Part shown: positions 33,324 to 42,796 of the stretch, piece after piece
How positions within the stretch are numbered: position 1 is the stretch's first letter
Layout of the letters: each line of letters opens with the position of its first letter
NCBI GenBank assembly: GCA_002257025.1
Contig: NCHA01000004.1
Location: forward strand, 62,001-126,000
Reading direction: 5' to 3'
DNA length: 64,000 nt
DNA from: Sphingobacteriales bacterium 16-39-50
GTDB taxonomy: Bacteria > Bacteroidota > Bacteroidia > Sphingobacteriales > Sphingobacteriaceae
The notes under the pieces: generated by a model
What the model was told of the DNA's origin: nothing
Seen by the model: the letters and a program-made list of their open reading frames with translations, nothing else
Databases searched by the model: none
Made by a program: the position numbers and the translations under genes

Positions 33324-33504
33324 AATTAACGTGATATTGATATTAAACTATCTAAAGATTAATATTTAACCACATAGATTGAAGCGAAGCTTCAAGGCTA
33401 TCTATGTCTAAAATGCAGGTTAGAAGCTATAAAAACTATGTTTCCATGCCTGCCGGCAGGCAGGTATGTGGTTTTTAAAATACTATTTTGAGTTCACATT
33501 AATT
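33324..33504. repeat. Dispersed hairpin repeat, family 1, copy C
   Basis: 181 bp with terminal repeats AATTAACGTGA (33324-33334) and TCACATTAATT (33494-33504). Relative to copy A it lacks exactly one 50-bp stretch between two CACATAG direct repeats, and it carries a GCCTGCCGGCAGGC palindrome (33448-33461) near the right end. The right terminus contains the stop codon of the sulfatase-SGNH gene (33499-33501). Confidence 0.88.
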
Positions 33505-36225
33505 AACCAGAAAATGCAAAATTCTGCAGGCATTCCCCTTACTCTTACTATTCTTCTCTGCAAGGGTTTTGATAGTCACGGTATGCTTTTTATCCTCTAA
33601 CTCATCATTTAGCATCACATACCATGGAAGATGTAGGCCCCCACTCCATTGGGTGTAAAGGTCTATCCTTTTAAAAGCAGCTCCGTCAATGCTGTATTCA
33701 ATCATGCCTGCATCCGGACCTGAAGCAATACAAATACCAATAGCCTTTCCGGTAAATTCAAGCTTCATTTCAGCACCGGATACTTCTGCGACCATTGCCG
33801 GAATGTCAACATAACGCTTTCTTGTCGAAACACCGTCCTTAGGTGACCATTTCTCAATAAAATTCCATTTAGTCACATTCCTCGCCTGACTAACAGGCAG
33901 GTACTGGCCTGAGGTATAACTGAAACTATCCAGCACTTCAGGCAATTTTCTGGCTGTAGGCTTTTGGCTATCTGTAGCAGCCATCGCAAATGCATTATCC
34001 AAAAATGTGCTGATCGAGCGGGCATAGATCTCATGACCGAATGCTGATGGATGAAGGTCTTTAAAATCATCCTTCCAGTTAAATTCGCCTGCAACAATCC
34101 GATCACTGATCTCTCTGGCAAGATGAATACTGTTCACTTTGTAACGTTCAGCAACCTTCTCGTGATTGACAATAACCTCCGGAACACCTCCATTCTTATA
34201 AATTTCAAGTTTTGGGGGATCGATAAAATGCAACATGACCACATCCATATCAGGATAGCGTCTTAGAGCATGCCTAATTATTCCCTCCATGCCCCTTAAC
34301 TGTGCTTTTCCATCAAAGCCATTCACTTCATCATTTACGGCTGCCTCTTCAAAAAACAAGTCGATCGGACCTTTAGAAAGTACATCCTGCTCCAGTCTGA
34401 ATGCTCCGGGAGTACTTCCGGTCGAACTGATTCCGGCATTGATAAATTCAAAATCAGTATCCGGAAAACGGCCTTTCAGATAGCTTTCTATCTTCCCGCG
34501 CCAGGCACCACCCTCAGTAATCGATCCACCCATAAAAGCTACCCTTCCTTTTTTCTCCTTACTAAACTTGAGATAGCTGTTTTGTAAGCTTCGACGATGA
34601 ATATGGTAATTGGATGGCGGAATAAAATTATTTGAAGCTGCATTTTGCTTTCCCGGAGGCTGTATAACCTGTTGAAGCTTTAATGAATCCGCGATCTGTC
34701 CGTATAATTCATCCGGCCATGGAATCTGCTTACCTGTTTTCTTGTAAGTAGGCATAGCAGCTCCTCTTTCTTTAAGCTCCTTAGTCAGAAGTCCGGCCAT
34801 TTCCTTCAACTTTTCGGTTTGCATCATTGAAAGATCGTTTTTCTCCCCAATATCAGCCTGAATATCATATAGTTCCAACTTAGCTGCCTTGTGAAAATAA
34901 ATAAGCTTCCATTTCCCTTTGCGGATGGCAGAAGCCCAGGAAATTCCTTTCAGATTGATTGTTGTCCAATTATTTGGATAATGCCAAAGAAGAACTTTTT
35001 CATCATCTGTTTTATTCGAATCAAAGAGAAAAGGACTGATACTTTTCCCGTCAACTTGCTGTATGGTTTCGTATTTTTTGAGTCCGGCCAATTCCAATAC
35101 TGTTGGAAAAACATCATCAATCCCAACATATTGATTGCTTATACTGGCTTTGGCTATCCCCGGACCTGCTGCGATCATCGGAATACGAATTCCCCCTTCA
35201 TATAAAGATCCCTTTCCCATTTTTAATGGCAAATTCTGTGTATGTGCCAATCCACCTCTGTTCGGTGTAGTTGTTAACCCACCGTTATCAGAAAGGAATA
35301 AAATATAGGTATCATCTGATATTCCTTCAGTATCCAGATAATCCATCAGATCACCTAAACTTTTATCCATACCTTCAACTAAGGCTGCATATCGGGCTTC
35401 TGTATCCGACAAACCCCTATCGACATAGTGCTGATAAAAACGTTTGTCTTTACTGAATGGCAGATGCACTGCATAATGCGACATGTACAAAAAGAATGGC
35501 TTTTTATTTTTCTTATTAGATGCTAAAGTAGCGATGGCCTCTCTGGTTAGAGCCTCAGTAAGATTTAAACCCTGATCTGCATATTTGTCCAATCCCCTGA
35601 CGCCCCAGGTAGTGTCATTTGGATTGTTTCGGTAACGGTCTTCAGCCAGAAAACTTCCCGGGTGACCGGCAGCTGTTCCTGCAATATTTACGTCAAAACC
35701 AATTGTTAAAGGATTTGATGCAGGTGTGCCATATGGAGCAAAATGGGCCTTACCGCAATGTATATTGAAATAGCCTGCCTGCTTTAAAAGCACAGGTAGC
35801 GGTGTAGCTTTAATAGTATTATTAATTCCCTGTGCTAATGCCATTCCATTATGGTTCCACACAGGAGGAATCAGAACACTGTCCGGATAATCAGTTGGAG
35901 TATTCTTCTTCACATTGGTCCAGTTAGTTACTCCATGCCTGGCAACATTCATTCCGGTTACCAGACTAACCCTGGTTGGTGTACAAACTGAATTAGCATA
36001 AGCATTACTAAATTTCATCCCACGCCTGGCAAGACGCTCCATATTTGGGGTACGATAGATCGAATTCAAAGGGGTTGATTTAGACCAGAAAGGCACAGAA
36101 GTATCCTGCCAACCCATATCATCAACCAGAAATACGATGATATTCTTTTTTTTCTGCTGGGAAAAGGCCTGCATCGAAATGACTGAAAGCAAAGCAATTA
36201 GAAGGGAGTATCTGATTTTAAGCAT
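33499..36225 (-). CDS. Sulfatase fused to an SGNH esterase
   Basis: A 908-residue exported protein: signal peptide (1-22), sulfatase about 25-510, SGNH hydrolase about 560-750, and a C-terminal beta-sandwich about 760-908. Sulfatase motifs are FLVDDMGWQD and the C-x-P-x-R signature of SVCTPTRVSLVTG, so the formylglycine Cys is present. SGNH blocks are all visible: GGSITEGG (Ser), the Gly of INAGISSTGS, AAVND (Asn) and DLHPSAFGH (Asp/His). It would remove sulfate and an acyl ester from the same glycan. The last residues before the stop are encoded beside repeat copy C. It is antiparallel to the sulfatase genes around it. Confidence 0.9.
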   Translation of the reverse strand: MLKIRYSLLIALLSVISMQAFSQQKKKNIIVFLVDDMGWQDTSVPFWSKSTPLNSIYRTPNMERLARRGMKFSNAYANSVCTPTRVSLVTGMNVARHGVTNWTNVKKNTPTDYPDSVLIPPVWNHNGMALAQGINNTIKATPLPVLLKQAGYFNIHCGKAHFAPYGTPASNPLTIGFDVNIAGTAAGHPGSFLAEDRYRNNPNDTTWGVRGLDKYADQGLNLTEALTREAIATLASNKKNKKPFFLYMSHYAVHLPFSKDKRFYQHYVDRGLSDTEARYAALVEGMDKSLGDLMDYLDTEGISDDTYILFLSDNGGLTTTPNRGGLAHTQNLPLKMGKGSLYEGGIRIPMIAAGPGIAKASISNQYVGIDDVFPTVLELAGLKKYETIQQVDGKSISPFLFDSNKTDDEKVLLWHYPNNWTTINLKGISWASAIRKGKWKLIYFHKAAKLELYDIQADIGEKNDLSMMQTEKLKEMAGLLTKELKERGAAMPTYKKTGKQIPWPDELYGQIADSLKLQQVIQPPGKQNAASNNFIPPSNYHIHRRSLQNSYLKFSKEKKGRVAFMGGSITEGGAWRGKIESYLKGRFPDTDFEFINAGISSTGSTPGAFRLEQDVLSKGPIDLFFEEAAVNDEVNGFDGKAQLRGMEGIIRHALRRYPDMDVVMLHFIDPPKLEIYKNGGVPEVIVNHEKVAERYKVNSIHLAREISDRIVAGEFNWKDDFKDLHPSAFGHEIYARSISTFLDNAFAMAATDSQKPTARKLPEVLDSFSYTSGQYLPVSQARNVTKWNFIEKWSPKDGVSTRKRYVDIPAMVAEVSGAEMKLEFTGKAIGICIASGPDAGMIEYSIDGAAFKRIDLYTQWSGGLHLPWYVMLNDELEDKKHTVTIKTLAEKNSKSKGNACRILHFLVN

Positions 36226-36355
36226 TCGACTAAATTAAATAATAAAACCAAAAAATGATGCTCAGGTAATAAAAATGCCTGATTTATAACGGAAGATAGT
36301 ATTTCTTCAATTTATAAAGAATATTGAATGAAAATGTGAATACAATTTTTCTATC

Positions 36356-37912
36356 TTGTCATTCAAATTCAATTCAATTTTGATTCGAAAAATATTAAAA
36401 GTGTCAAGGAACACTTTAAATCAACACTTAGTACCATCGGGTTTGTTTGTTTTATTTTTCCTGATTCCTTTGCTGACGATAGCCCAGGAACAAAAAACTA
36501 AACCAAACATCATTTACATCTATGCTGACGATCTCGGTTATGGAGAATTGGGCAGCTATGGTCAAACAAAAATAAAGACCCCTAATCTTGACCGTATGGC
36601 CAGGGAGGGAATGCGTTTTACCCAGCATTATAGCGGAGCACCTGTTTGTGCTCCTTCCAGAAGTATATTGATGACAGGCAAACATTCAGGGCACTCTTAC
36701 ATCAGAGGTAATTATGAAATGGGTGGTTTTGCTGACAGTCTTGAGGGCGGACAAATGCCCCTGCATGAAGGCGCCTATACAATTGCCAAAATGCTCAAAG
36801 AAAGAGGCTACCATACTGGGCTTGTCGGGAAATGGGGAATGGGGGTTACCGGAACTACTGGTAGTCCACTGAATCATGGCTTCGATTATTATTACGGAGT
36901 TCTGGATCAGAAGCAGGCACATAATTTTTACCCTACCCATCTCTGGGAAAACGACAAATGGGATGCATTGAACAATCATGTATTCAGTGTTCATGGAAAA
37001 ATTGATCCAAAAACTGCAACAGACGCCGATTTTGAAAAGTTCAGAGGCAAGGATTATGCACCTGCAAAATTCACTCAGAAGGCATTGAGCTTTATTGATA
37101 AGAATAGTAAACAGCCTTTCTTTTTATATCTCCCCTATACCCTTCCACATCTGGCTTTGCAGGCTCCTGAGGAATCTGTCAGGAAATACATTGGTCAGTT
37201 TGATGAAAAGCCCTATCATGGCCAAAATGGTTATGCGCCCAATAAATATCCACTTTCAACTTACGCAGCTATGATTAGCTATCTGGATGAGCAGGTAGGA
37301 ATCATCATGGATCGGATAAAAAAACTCGGGCTGGATGAGAATACAATCATCATGTTTTCAAGTGATAACGGTGCAACTTTCTCGGCAGGGGTGGATACAA
37401 AATTCTTTAACAGTGTTTCAGGTTTACGCGGATTAAAAATGGATCTCTATGAAGGCGGAATCAGGGTACCATTCATAGCCCGATGGCCAAATCATATTAA
37501 ATCGAATACCGTGAGTGATCATGTTTCTATTCAATATGATATTATGCCCACCCTTGCTGAATTGACTGGCTCAAAAATTAAGCTAACAGATGGAAAATCA
37601 TTGCTTCCGGAATTATTGGGAAAGAAAGCAGAGCAAAAAAAACATGAATTCCTTTATTTTGAATATCCTGAAAACGGGGGACAATTGGCTGTCAGGATCG
37701 GAAACTGGAAAGGGGTAAAACGAAATGTGAGAAAAAATCCAAAAGGTCCATGGGAGCTTTTTAATCTTGCCAGCGACCAATATGAGCACAATGATCTTGC
37801 AGCTAAACATCCGGAAATCATTGAAAAAATGAATGTTATTGTAAAGCGTGAACATATTCATCCTCATATACTTGACTGGGAATTTATTGATCCAAAAATT
37901 ATCAGAAAGTAA
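36356..37912 (+). CDS. Secreted sulfatase (arylsulfatase type)
   Basis: About 518 residues. No ATG occurs in frame before the domain, so the start is uncertain: TTG 36356, GTG 36401 or TTG 36443. The last would give FVLFFLIPLLTIAQE as the signal core. Motifs are YADDLGYGELGSYG (Asp pair), C-x-P-S-R in VCAPSRSILMTGKHSGHSY, LVGKWGMG and FSSDNGATFSAG. This is the formylglycine-dependent family. The coding strand is opposite to the sulfatase-SGNH gene, with 130 bases between the start codons that probably hold both promoters. The next sulfatase follows after 32 bases. Confidence 0.9.
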   Translation: MSFKFNSILIRKILKVSRNTLNQHLVPSGLFVLFFLIPLLTIAQEQKTKPNIIYIYADDLGYGELGSYGQTKIKTPNLDRMAREGMRFTQHYSGAPVCAPSRSILMTGKHSGHSYIRGNYEMGGFADSLEGGQMPLHEGAYTIAKMLKERGYHTGLVGKWGMGVTGTTGSPLNHGFDYYYGVLDQKQAHNFYPTHLWENDKWDALNNHVFSVHGKIDPKTATDADFEKFRGKDYAPAKFTQKALSFIDKNSKQPFFLYLPYTLPHLALQAPEESVRKYIGQFDEKPYHGQNGYAPNKYPLSTYAAMISYLDEQVGIIMDRIKKLGLDENTIIMFSSDNGATFSAGVDTKFFNSVSGLRGLKMDLYEGGIRVPFIARWPNHIKSNTVSDHVSIQYDIMPTLAELTGSKIKLTDGKSLLPELLGKKAEQKKHEFLYFEYPENGGQLAVRIGNWKGVKRNVRKNPKGPWELFNLASDQYEHNDLAAKHPEIIEKMNVIVKREHIHPHILDWEFIDPKIIRK

Positions 37913-37944
37913 CACATATTAGAACAAGTCCTTAATACCAAAAC

Positions 37945-39435
37945 ATGAAGTATCGCTTTTTAATTTTATTACTGATTCTGACTACGGAATCATTCGCGCA
38001 GAAGCCAAATGTAATTCTCATTTATGCAGATGATTTGGGTTATGGTGATCTGAGTTGCTATGGTGCTAAAGCTATAAAAACACCCAATATTGACAAATTA
38101 GCGAAACAGGGAATGAAATTTAACAGGGCTTATAGTACCTCTGCAACCTGTACGCCATCCCGATATTCCTTGCTTACCGGCCGTTATGCATTTCGTCGGA
38201 ATGATACCGGAATTGCCCCTGGAAATGCTTCTGCCTTAATTAAAGGCGGCCAGCAAAGTGTAGCTTCTGTTTTCGGTAAAGCAGGTTATCAATCGGCAGT
38301 TGTGGGGAAATGGCATCTGGGATTGGGTGGTGCTGAAGGCCCTAACTGGAACGGGAAAATAACTAATGGACCATTGGACATTGGATTCAATTATGCATTT
38401 CTTATTCCGGCAACCGGCGACAGGGTACCTTGTGTTTATGTTGAAAATGATCGGGTAATAAATCTTGACCCCAAAGACCCAATTCAAGTAAATTATGTCA
38501 ATAAAATAGGTAACTGGCCCACAGGAAAAGAAAATCCTGAACTTTTAAGGATGAAACATTCTCATGGACATGACAATACCATAATAGATGGTGTAGGCCG
38601 CATCGGTTACATGACTGGCGGAACCAGCGCCCTTTGGAAAGATGAAGATATTGCCCAGCGAATTACCGATAAAGCCAAAGAATTTATTTCAAAGAATAGC
38701 CAAAATCCATTCTTCCTTTTTTTCTCCACTCATGATATTCATGTTCCACGAGTCCCTAATTCCCGATTCCTTGGCAAAAGTGGCCTTGGAAACAGAGGTG
38801 ATGCTATTTTGCAGTTCGATGATTCAGTTGGACAGCTTATGAAAGCGCTCGATTCACTTCAGCTAAGTTCAAATACAATGGTTATTTTAACAAGTGATAA
38901 CGGGCCTGTTGTGGATGATGGATACCATGATGGTTCAAAAGAGAATATTGGAAAACATAAGCCCGCCGCAGGCTTAAGAGGAGGAAAATACAGTGCCTTT
39001 GAAGCAGGTACAAGGGTGCCATTTATTGTCAGGCACCCATCCGTAAAAGCAGACGAAACCTCCAGTGCACTGGTATCACAGATCGATTTTTTGGCAACTA
39101 TGGCCGGACTAACAAATCAGAAATACGATGTAGCTTCGGCTTCAGACAGTCAGAATCAGCTAAAAACCTGGCTGGGTAGCGATAGTAAAGGCAGGGCTCA
39201 TGTTATCGAGCAGTCAGGCACCCTAAGTATCGTACAAGGCAACTGGAAGTATATTAAACCGAATAAAGGCCCTGCTTACAATGCTAATGTCGAAATCGAA
39301 TATGGGAATGATGAAGCAGAACAGCTCTACGATCTGAGCAGAGATCCTTTTGAAAGATATAATCTCGCAGCTTCTGTTCCTGCAAAATTAGGCGAATTGA
39401 AAAGTCTTTTGCAAAACGAGCTATTAAAGAAGTAA
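37945..39435 (+). CDS. Secreted sulfatase
   Basis: 496 residues with a signal peptide (MKYRFLILLLILTTESFAQ). Motifs are YADDLGYGDLSCYGAK, C-x-P-S-R in TCTPSRYSLLTGRYAFRR, VVGKWHLGLGG, DIHVPRVPN and TSDNGPVVDDGY. It resembles arylsulfatase A-type enzymes and has the same pattern as its upstream neighbour, with which it shares a direction and a 32-base gap. It is the last gene of the cluster and is followed by a long hairpin. No lipobox, so it should be a soluble periplasmic enzyme. Confidence 0.92.
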   Translation: MKYRFLILLLILTTESFAQKPNVILIYADDLGYGDLSCYGAKAIKTPNIDKLAKQGMKFNRAYSTSATCTPSRYSLLTGRYAFRRNDTGIAPGNASALIKGGQQSVASVFGKAGYQSAVVGKWHLGLGGAEGPNWNGKITNGPLDIGFNYAFLIPATGDRVPCVYVENDRVINLDPKDPIQVNYVNKIGNWPTGKENPELLRMKHSHGHDNTIIDGVGRIGYMTGGTSALWKDEDIAQRITDKAKEFISKNSQNPFFLFFSTHDIHVPRVPNSRFLGKSGLGNRGDAILQFDDSVGQLMKALDSLQLSSNTMVILTSDNGPVVDDGYHDGSKENIGKHKPAAGLRGGKYSAFEAGTRVPFIVRHPSVKADETSSALVSQIDFLATMAGLTNQKYDVASASDSQNQLKTWLGSDSKGRAHVIEQSGTLSIVQGNWKYIKPNKGPAYNANVEIEYGNDEAEQLYDLSRDPFERYNLAASVPAKLGELKSLLQNELLKK

Positions 39436-39444
39436 AGGATCAGT

Positions 39445-39514
39445 CTTATTGGAAAAGGAATATTTTTATGTCACATTTATCAATGTCATAAAAAGAAATT
39501 ATTTTTCCAATAAG
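39445..39514 (+). terminator. Long AT-rich hairpin ending the sulfatase cluster
   Basis: CTTATTGGAAAA (39445-39456) and TTTTCCAATAAG (39503-39514) are perfect 12-bp arms. Inner arms TTTTTATG / CATAAAAA extend the stem. The 3' T content is modest, so it may work as a terminator or as an mRNA 3' protector. Confidence 0.55.
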
Positions 39515-39628
39515 AAATTTTACACCGGGCCGCTTTGACAGAATTTAATTACTAAAACCTGCAATTTATATTCATTATAAACTGTTTAATTCTCATATTT
39601 AGCTATAATGATCTAAAATAACAGATGT

Positions 39629-40390
39629 ATGCTGATTCAGGAACAAGATGATGACAGTGATAAGCGCCTTCATAAAACTACTCAATTAACCCACCAGATC
39701 TATATTGACATCCAAAAGATCAAACAATTTCTATACCTCGCTTTCCTAATACAACTAATATTCAATCTTTCAGTAGTCTTTTTAACGGAAACAGGCCATA
39801 CCAATTTTTATGGTTTTAAAAAGTTCTACTTTGATGATGAGGAAAGCGTACCCACCTACTTTTCAGCAATTAACTTGCTTTTCACAGGAATTTTATTAGC
39901 CATAATTACAAATTTTAAGTCAAAGTTAAACGATCCATTTACGAGGCAATGGAAGTTACTTTCAGTAATTTTTGTAATCTTATCAATTGATGAAATTGCG
40001 GGCTTTCACGAAATGATCATCGACCCTATGGTTAGAAATTTTAATTTCAGTGCGTATTTGAGGTTTCCCTGGGTCATTTTGGGTGTAATTTTTATGATCG
40101 GATTTTCTCTTTACTATCTTAATTTTCTAAAAGCTTTGCCTAAAAAACATATTAAGGGATTCTTTTACTCATGCCTGATTTTTGTAAGCGGAGCGATTGG
40201 CATTGAAACTATCAGTGCTAAAATATTTATCAGTCGGGAGGAAAGTGCTAAAGATCTGATGTATAATTTAGTAACAACAGCGGAAGAAAGCTGTGAAATG
40301 ATAGGAATAATCATGTTCATTACGGTTTTACTTTCGTACCTGAAATCAATGAAATCAGAGATTACTTTTAGTTTTAAACAGAGCGAATAG
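39629..40390 (+). CDS. Integral membrane protein with a DEIAGFHE motif
   Basis: 253 residues with about six hydrophobic helices and a polar N-terminus. The notable polar motif SIDEIAGFHEMIIDPM sits at the end of a helix; I recall similar D-E...H-E motifs in uncharacterised bacterial membrane proteins, and the acidic/His set could bind metal. A second polar patch, TTAEESCEMIGI, is near the C-terminus. No known transporter motif. Alone in its strand region. Function unknown. Confidence 0.65.
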   Translation: MLIQEQDDDSDKRLHKTTQLTHQIYIDIQKIKQFLYLAFLIQLIFNLSVVFLTETGHTNFYGFKKFYFDDEESVPTYFSAINLLFTGILLAIITNFKSKLNDPFTRQWKLLSVIFVILSIDEIAGFHEMIIDPMVRNFNFSAYLRFPWVILGVIFMIGFSLYYLNFLKALPKKHIKGFFYSCLIFVSGAIGIETISAKIFISREESAKDLMYNLVTTAEESCEMIGIIMFITVLLSYLKSMKSEITFSFKQSE

Positions 40391-40405
40391 CTGTAAAATA
40401 ATAAT

Positions 40406-41818
40406 CTAATATTCCTGAAAAAACTGATCGCTAAAATTCACCAAAAACAGCTCCTTATTTGAACGGGTCAAGCCGGTGTAAAGCCATCTTAAAAATTCAG
40501 TATTAAGCATTTCATCGGTTAAATAACCCTGATCAATAAAAACGGCAGGCCATTGTCCGCCCTGAGCTTTATGGCATGTAACAGCAAAGGCGAATTTTAT
40601 CTGGAGGGCATTATAGTATGGATCCTTTTTTAGTTCCTCCATTCTGAATTTCTTATTTTCAATGTGCATATAATCCTGTAATACCGCTTCATAAAATCGT
40701 TTATTGTCGGCATTGGAAAGGCTTGGTGTTTCAGAATATAGAGTATCCAGCTTCACTTTACAGCTCAGAGGTTCCTCATCAGGATAATCAAGCAATTCAA
40801 TAACAAGCTCAGCAAAGCGGAAGCCATATTGCTCTTCAATTCTTCTCACCTTCCTTATCCTGGCAATATCTCCGTTCGCAATAAAATCACCACTATTATC
40901 TTCAGGTTTCAACCAAAAATAATTATTCCGAACGACCATAATATGGTCGCCACCGCTTAGCTCCTCTTCCCTGAACAAAATGCGGTTACGGATGTTTTGA
41001 TTATAGGCATTTGCATTTTTATTGGAGCGGCAAATCACAATGGTATTTTCCATTCCATATTTATCATAAGCATAATTCAAGCCTTCTACAAGTCGTTCAC
41101 CGGTCATTCTGAAAATATCTTTGTATCCCCTGATCTTAAATTTTGGGAAGACTTCTTCTCCTTTCCGTACCAACTCACGGAGTTGTGTAGCATTAAACAA
41201 TACTCCGGATTCCTTTTCCTGGCGGACTACGTCAGTCAGTTCATAAGTAAAGACCTTCAATCGAAACTGATCGGAAACGAATTGCTCATTCAGTGCCGGA
41301 CTTATTGCCGAACCTACCGGCGGCAATTGTGCGGTGTCCCCTACTAACATCAGTTTACAGTTTTTACTATTGTAAACATAAGAGATCAGATCCTGCAAAA
41401 GGCTTTGGCGACTGTAATCATGCACCTGATCGGAAATCATGGAAGCCTCATCAACGATGAACAAAGTATTCTCCATGATATTATCACCCAGTACGAAATT
41501 CATTTCCGGACTTGCAGCAACCTTCTTCCTGTATATTTTCTTATGAATAGTAAATGCTTTTCTACCAGAATAATTACTGATTACTTTAGCTGCCCGGCCA
41601 GTTGGTGCGAGTAAAACTGATTTTAACTTCATTTTAGGAAGCACCTTAACCAGTGCACTGATCAGGGTAGTTTTACCTGTACCGGCATATCCTTTCAGAA
41701 TAAAGCATTCATCTTCGGTAACAGAGCTGAGAAATTTCTCCAGCATAACAAAAACCTCCCTCTGCTGGGAGGTGGGTATGTTACCAAAATTTTGCCCGAT
41801 AAGATCCCGGATATACAT
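40406..41818 (-). CDS. RecD-like AAA ATPase / helicase
   Basis: About 470 residues from ATG 41818 (the frame also opens at TTG 41833). SF1-type helicase core: Walker A GYAGTGKTTLISAL, Walker B LFIVDEASMI, MLVGDTAQLPPVGS, and near the C-terminus VTCHKAQGGQWPAVFID with WLYTGLTRSNKELFLV. No N-terminal accessory domain, so it is a short RecD2-like DNA helicase that probably unwinds DNA 5' to 3'. It is divergent from the DUF3822-rsmD-coaD genes. Confidence 0.88.
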   Translation of the reverse strand: MYIRDLIGQNFGNIPTSQQREVFVMLEKFLSSVTEDECFILKGYAGTGKTTLISALVKVLPKMKLKSVLLAPTGRAAKVISNYSGRKAFTIHKKIYRKKVAASPEMNFVLGDNIMENTLFIVDEASMISDQVHDYSRQSLLQDLISYVYNSKNCKLMLVGDTAQLPPVGSAISPALNEQFVSDQFRLKVFTYELTDVVRQEKESGVLFNATQLRELVRKGEEVFPKFKIRGYKDIFRMTGERLVEGLNYAYDKYGMENTIVICRSNKNANAYNQNIRNRILFREEELSGGDHIMVVRNNYFWLKPEDNSGDFIANGDIARIRKVRRIEEQYGFRFAELVIELLDYPDEEPLSCKVKLDTLYSETPSLSNADNKRFYEAVLQDYMHIENKKFRMEELKKDPYYNALQIKFAFAVTCHKAQGGQWPAVFIDQGYLTDEMLNTEFLRWLYTGLTRSNKELFLVNFSDQFFQEY

Positions 41819-41941
41819 TTCTGCAAATTGCAAATAATGAATCTATTATTTTTCGAAAGCATAGAATGGATTGAAAATAATTAAAGTGCTAAATCAGCAG
41901 ATTGTGCAAAATATTGCAGAGAAACTATATTTTTGTTGTTG

Positions 41942-42796
41942 ATGATCAAATTACTACACTTAGTCGACAACAGCTTACAATCTCAAACAGCAGCAAAGTG
42001 CGATCTTTTGATCCACATAGGTATTGGAAAACTACAATACGCCATTATTGATAAGGTAAGGGATGAACTTAAGGCTCTTGCAGAATATGAATTACCTGAG
42101 ATTAGTAATCTGGCTGACCTGATGCTTGCGATTGAAAGACTTCCTGAAACCAAACGGGAATTTACGTACCCTTTCAGTAAGATCCGGATTTCTTTCGACT
42201 CCTATAAGTTCACGTTCATCCCTGAAGAATTATATGAAAATGAGAATGAGCAGGAATATGCAAAATTCATTAATCCTTCGGCAACAGATCTGATTCTAAC
42301 GAATAGGATCAGAACTTCTAAAATCAGAAACATTTTCGCTATTGACGCAAATTTCAATAGTGCTTTAAATCATATTTTTCAGAAGCCGCGTATTTATAGC
42401 CAGGCAAGTTCATTTATAGAAGGTATTAAGAAAACCAACCCCAACAGAAATGGCATCTGCTTATTCATAGATTTTCATGGCGATCATATCCAGATTGCTT
42501 GTTTAAAAAAATCTGAACTTGTGGTGTACAATATACTCGAATGTATCAATGCAGATGAATTTAACTACTATCTGCTGAATACAATTGATTCCTTAGATCT
42601 TGACCCATTAATTACAAAAGTGATGATTTCAGGAGATGTGACATCCGGGAATGATGAATATTATCAGAGGATTATAAAATATTTTAAATCTCTGGTATTT
42701 GCTGATAGCAGATTAATTGTTAATCAACCGGAGTTGTTTAATAATGTAAGTCCTCATACCTATTTCTCACTTATTAGTCTGGACGAATGCGAATAA
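41942..42796 (+). CDS. DUF3822 family protein
   Basis: 284 residues from ATG 41942, preferred over three upstream in-frame TTG codons that are part of the probable promoter (TATTTTTG at 41928-41935). Acidic, soluble. Family markers are the middle block (TDLILTNRIRTSKIRNIFAID) and the ASSFIEGI region, resembling an actin-like ATPase fold seen in this DUF. It overlaps rsmD by ten bases, a linkage common in Bacteroidota. Function unknown. Confidence 0.85.
   Translation: MIKLLHLVDNSLQSQTAAKCDLLIHIGIGKLQYAIIDKVRDELKALAEYELPEISNLADLMLAIERLPETKREFTYPFSKIRISFDSYKFTFIPEELYENENEQEYAKFINPSATDLILTNRIRTSKIRNIFAIDANFNSALNHIFQKPRIYSQASSFIEGIKKTNPNRNGICLFIDFHGDHIQIACLKKSELVVYNILECINADEFNYYLLNTIDSLDLDPLITKVMISGDVTSGNDEYYQRIIKYFKSLVFADSRLIVNQPELFNNVSPHTYFSLISLDECE

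Noticed and set aside
30400..39435. Full polysaccharide utilisation locus
   Set aside because: No SusC/SusD pair, sensor or ECF factor; called only a degradation cluster.
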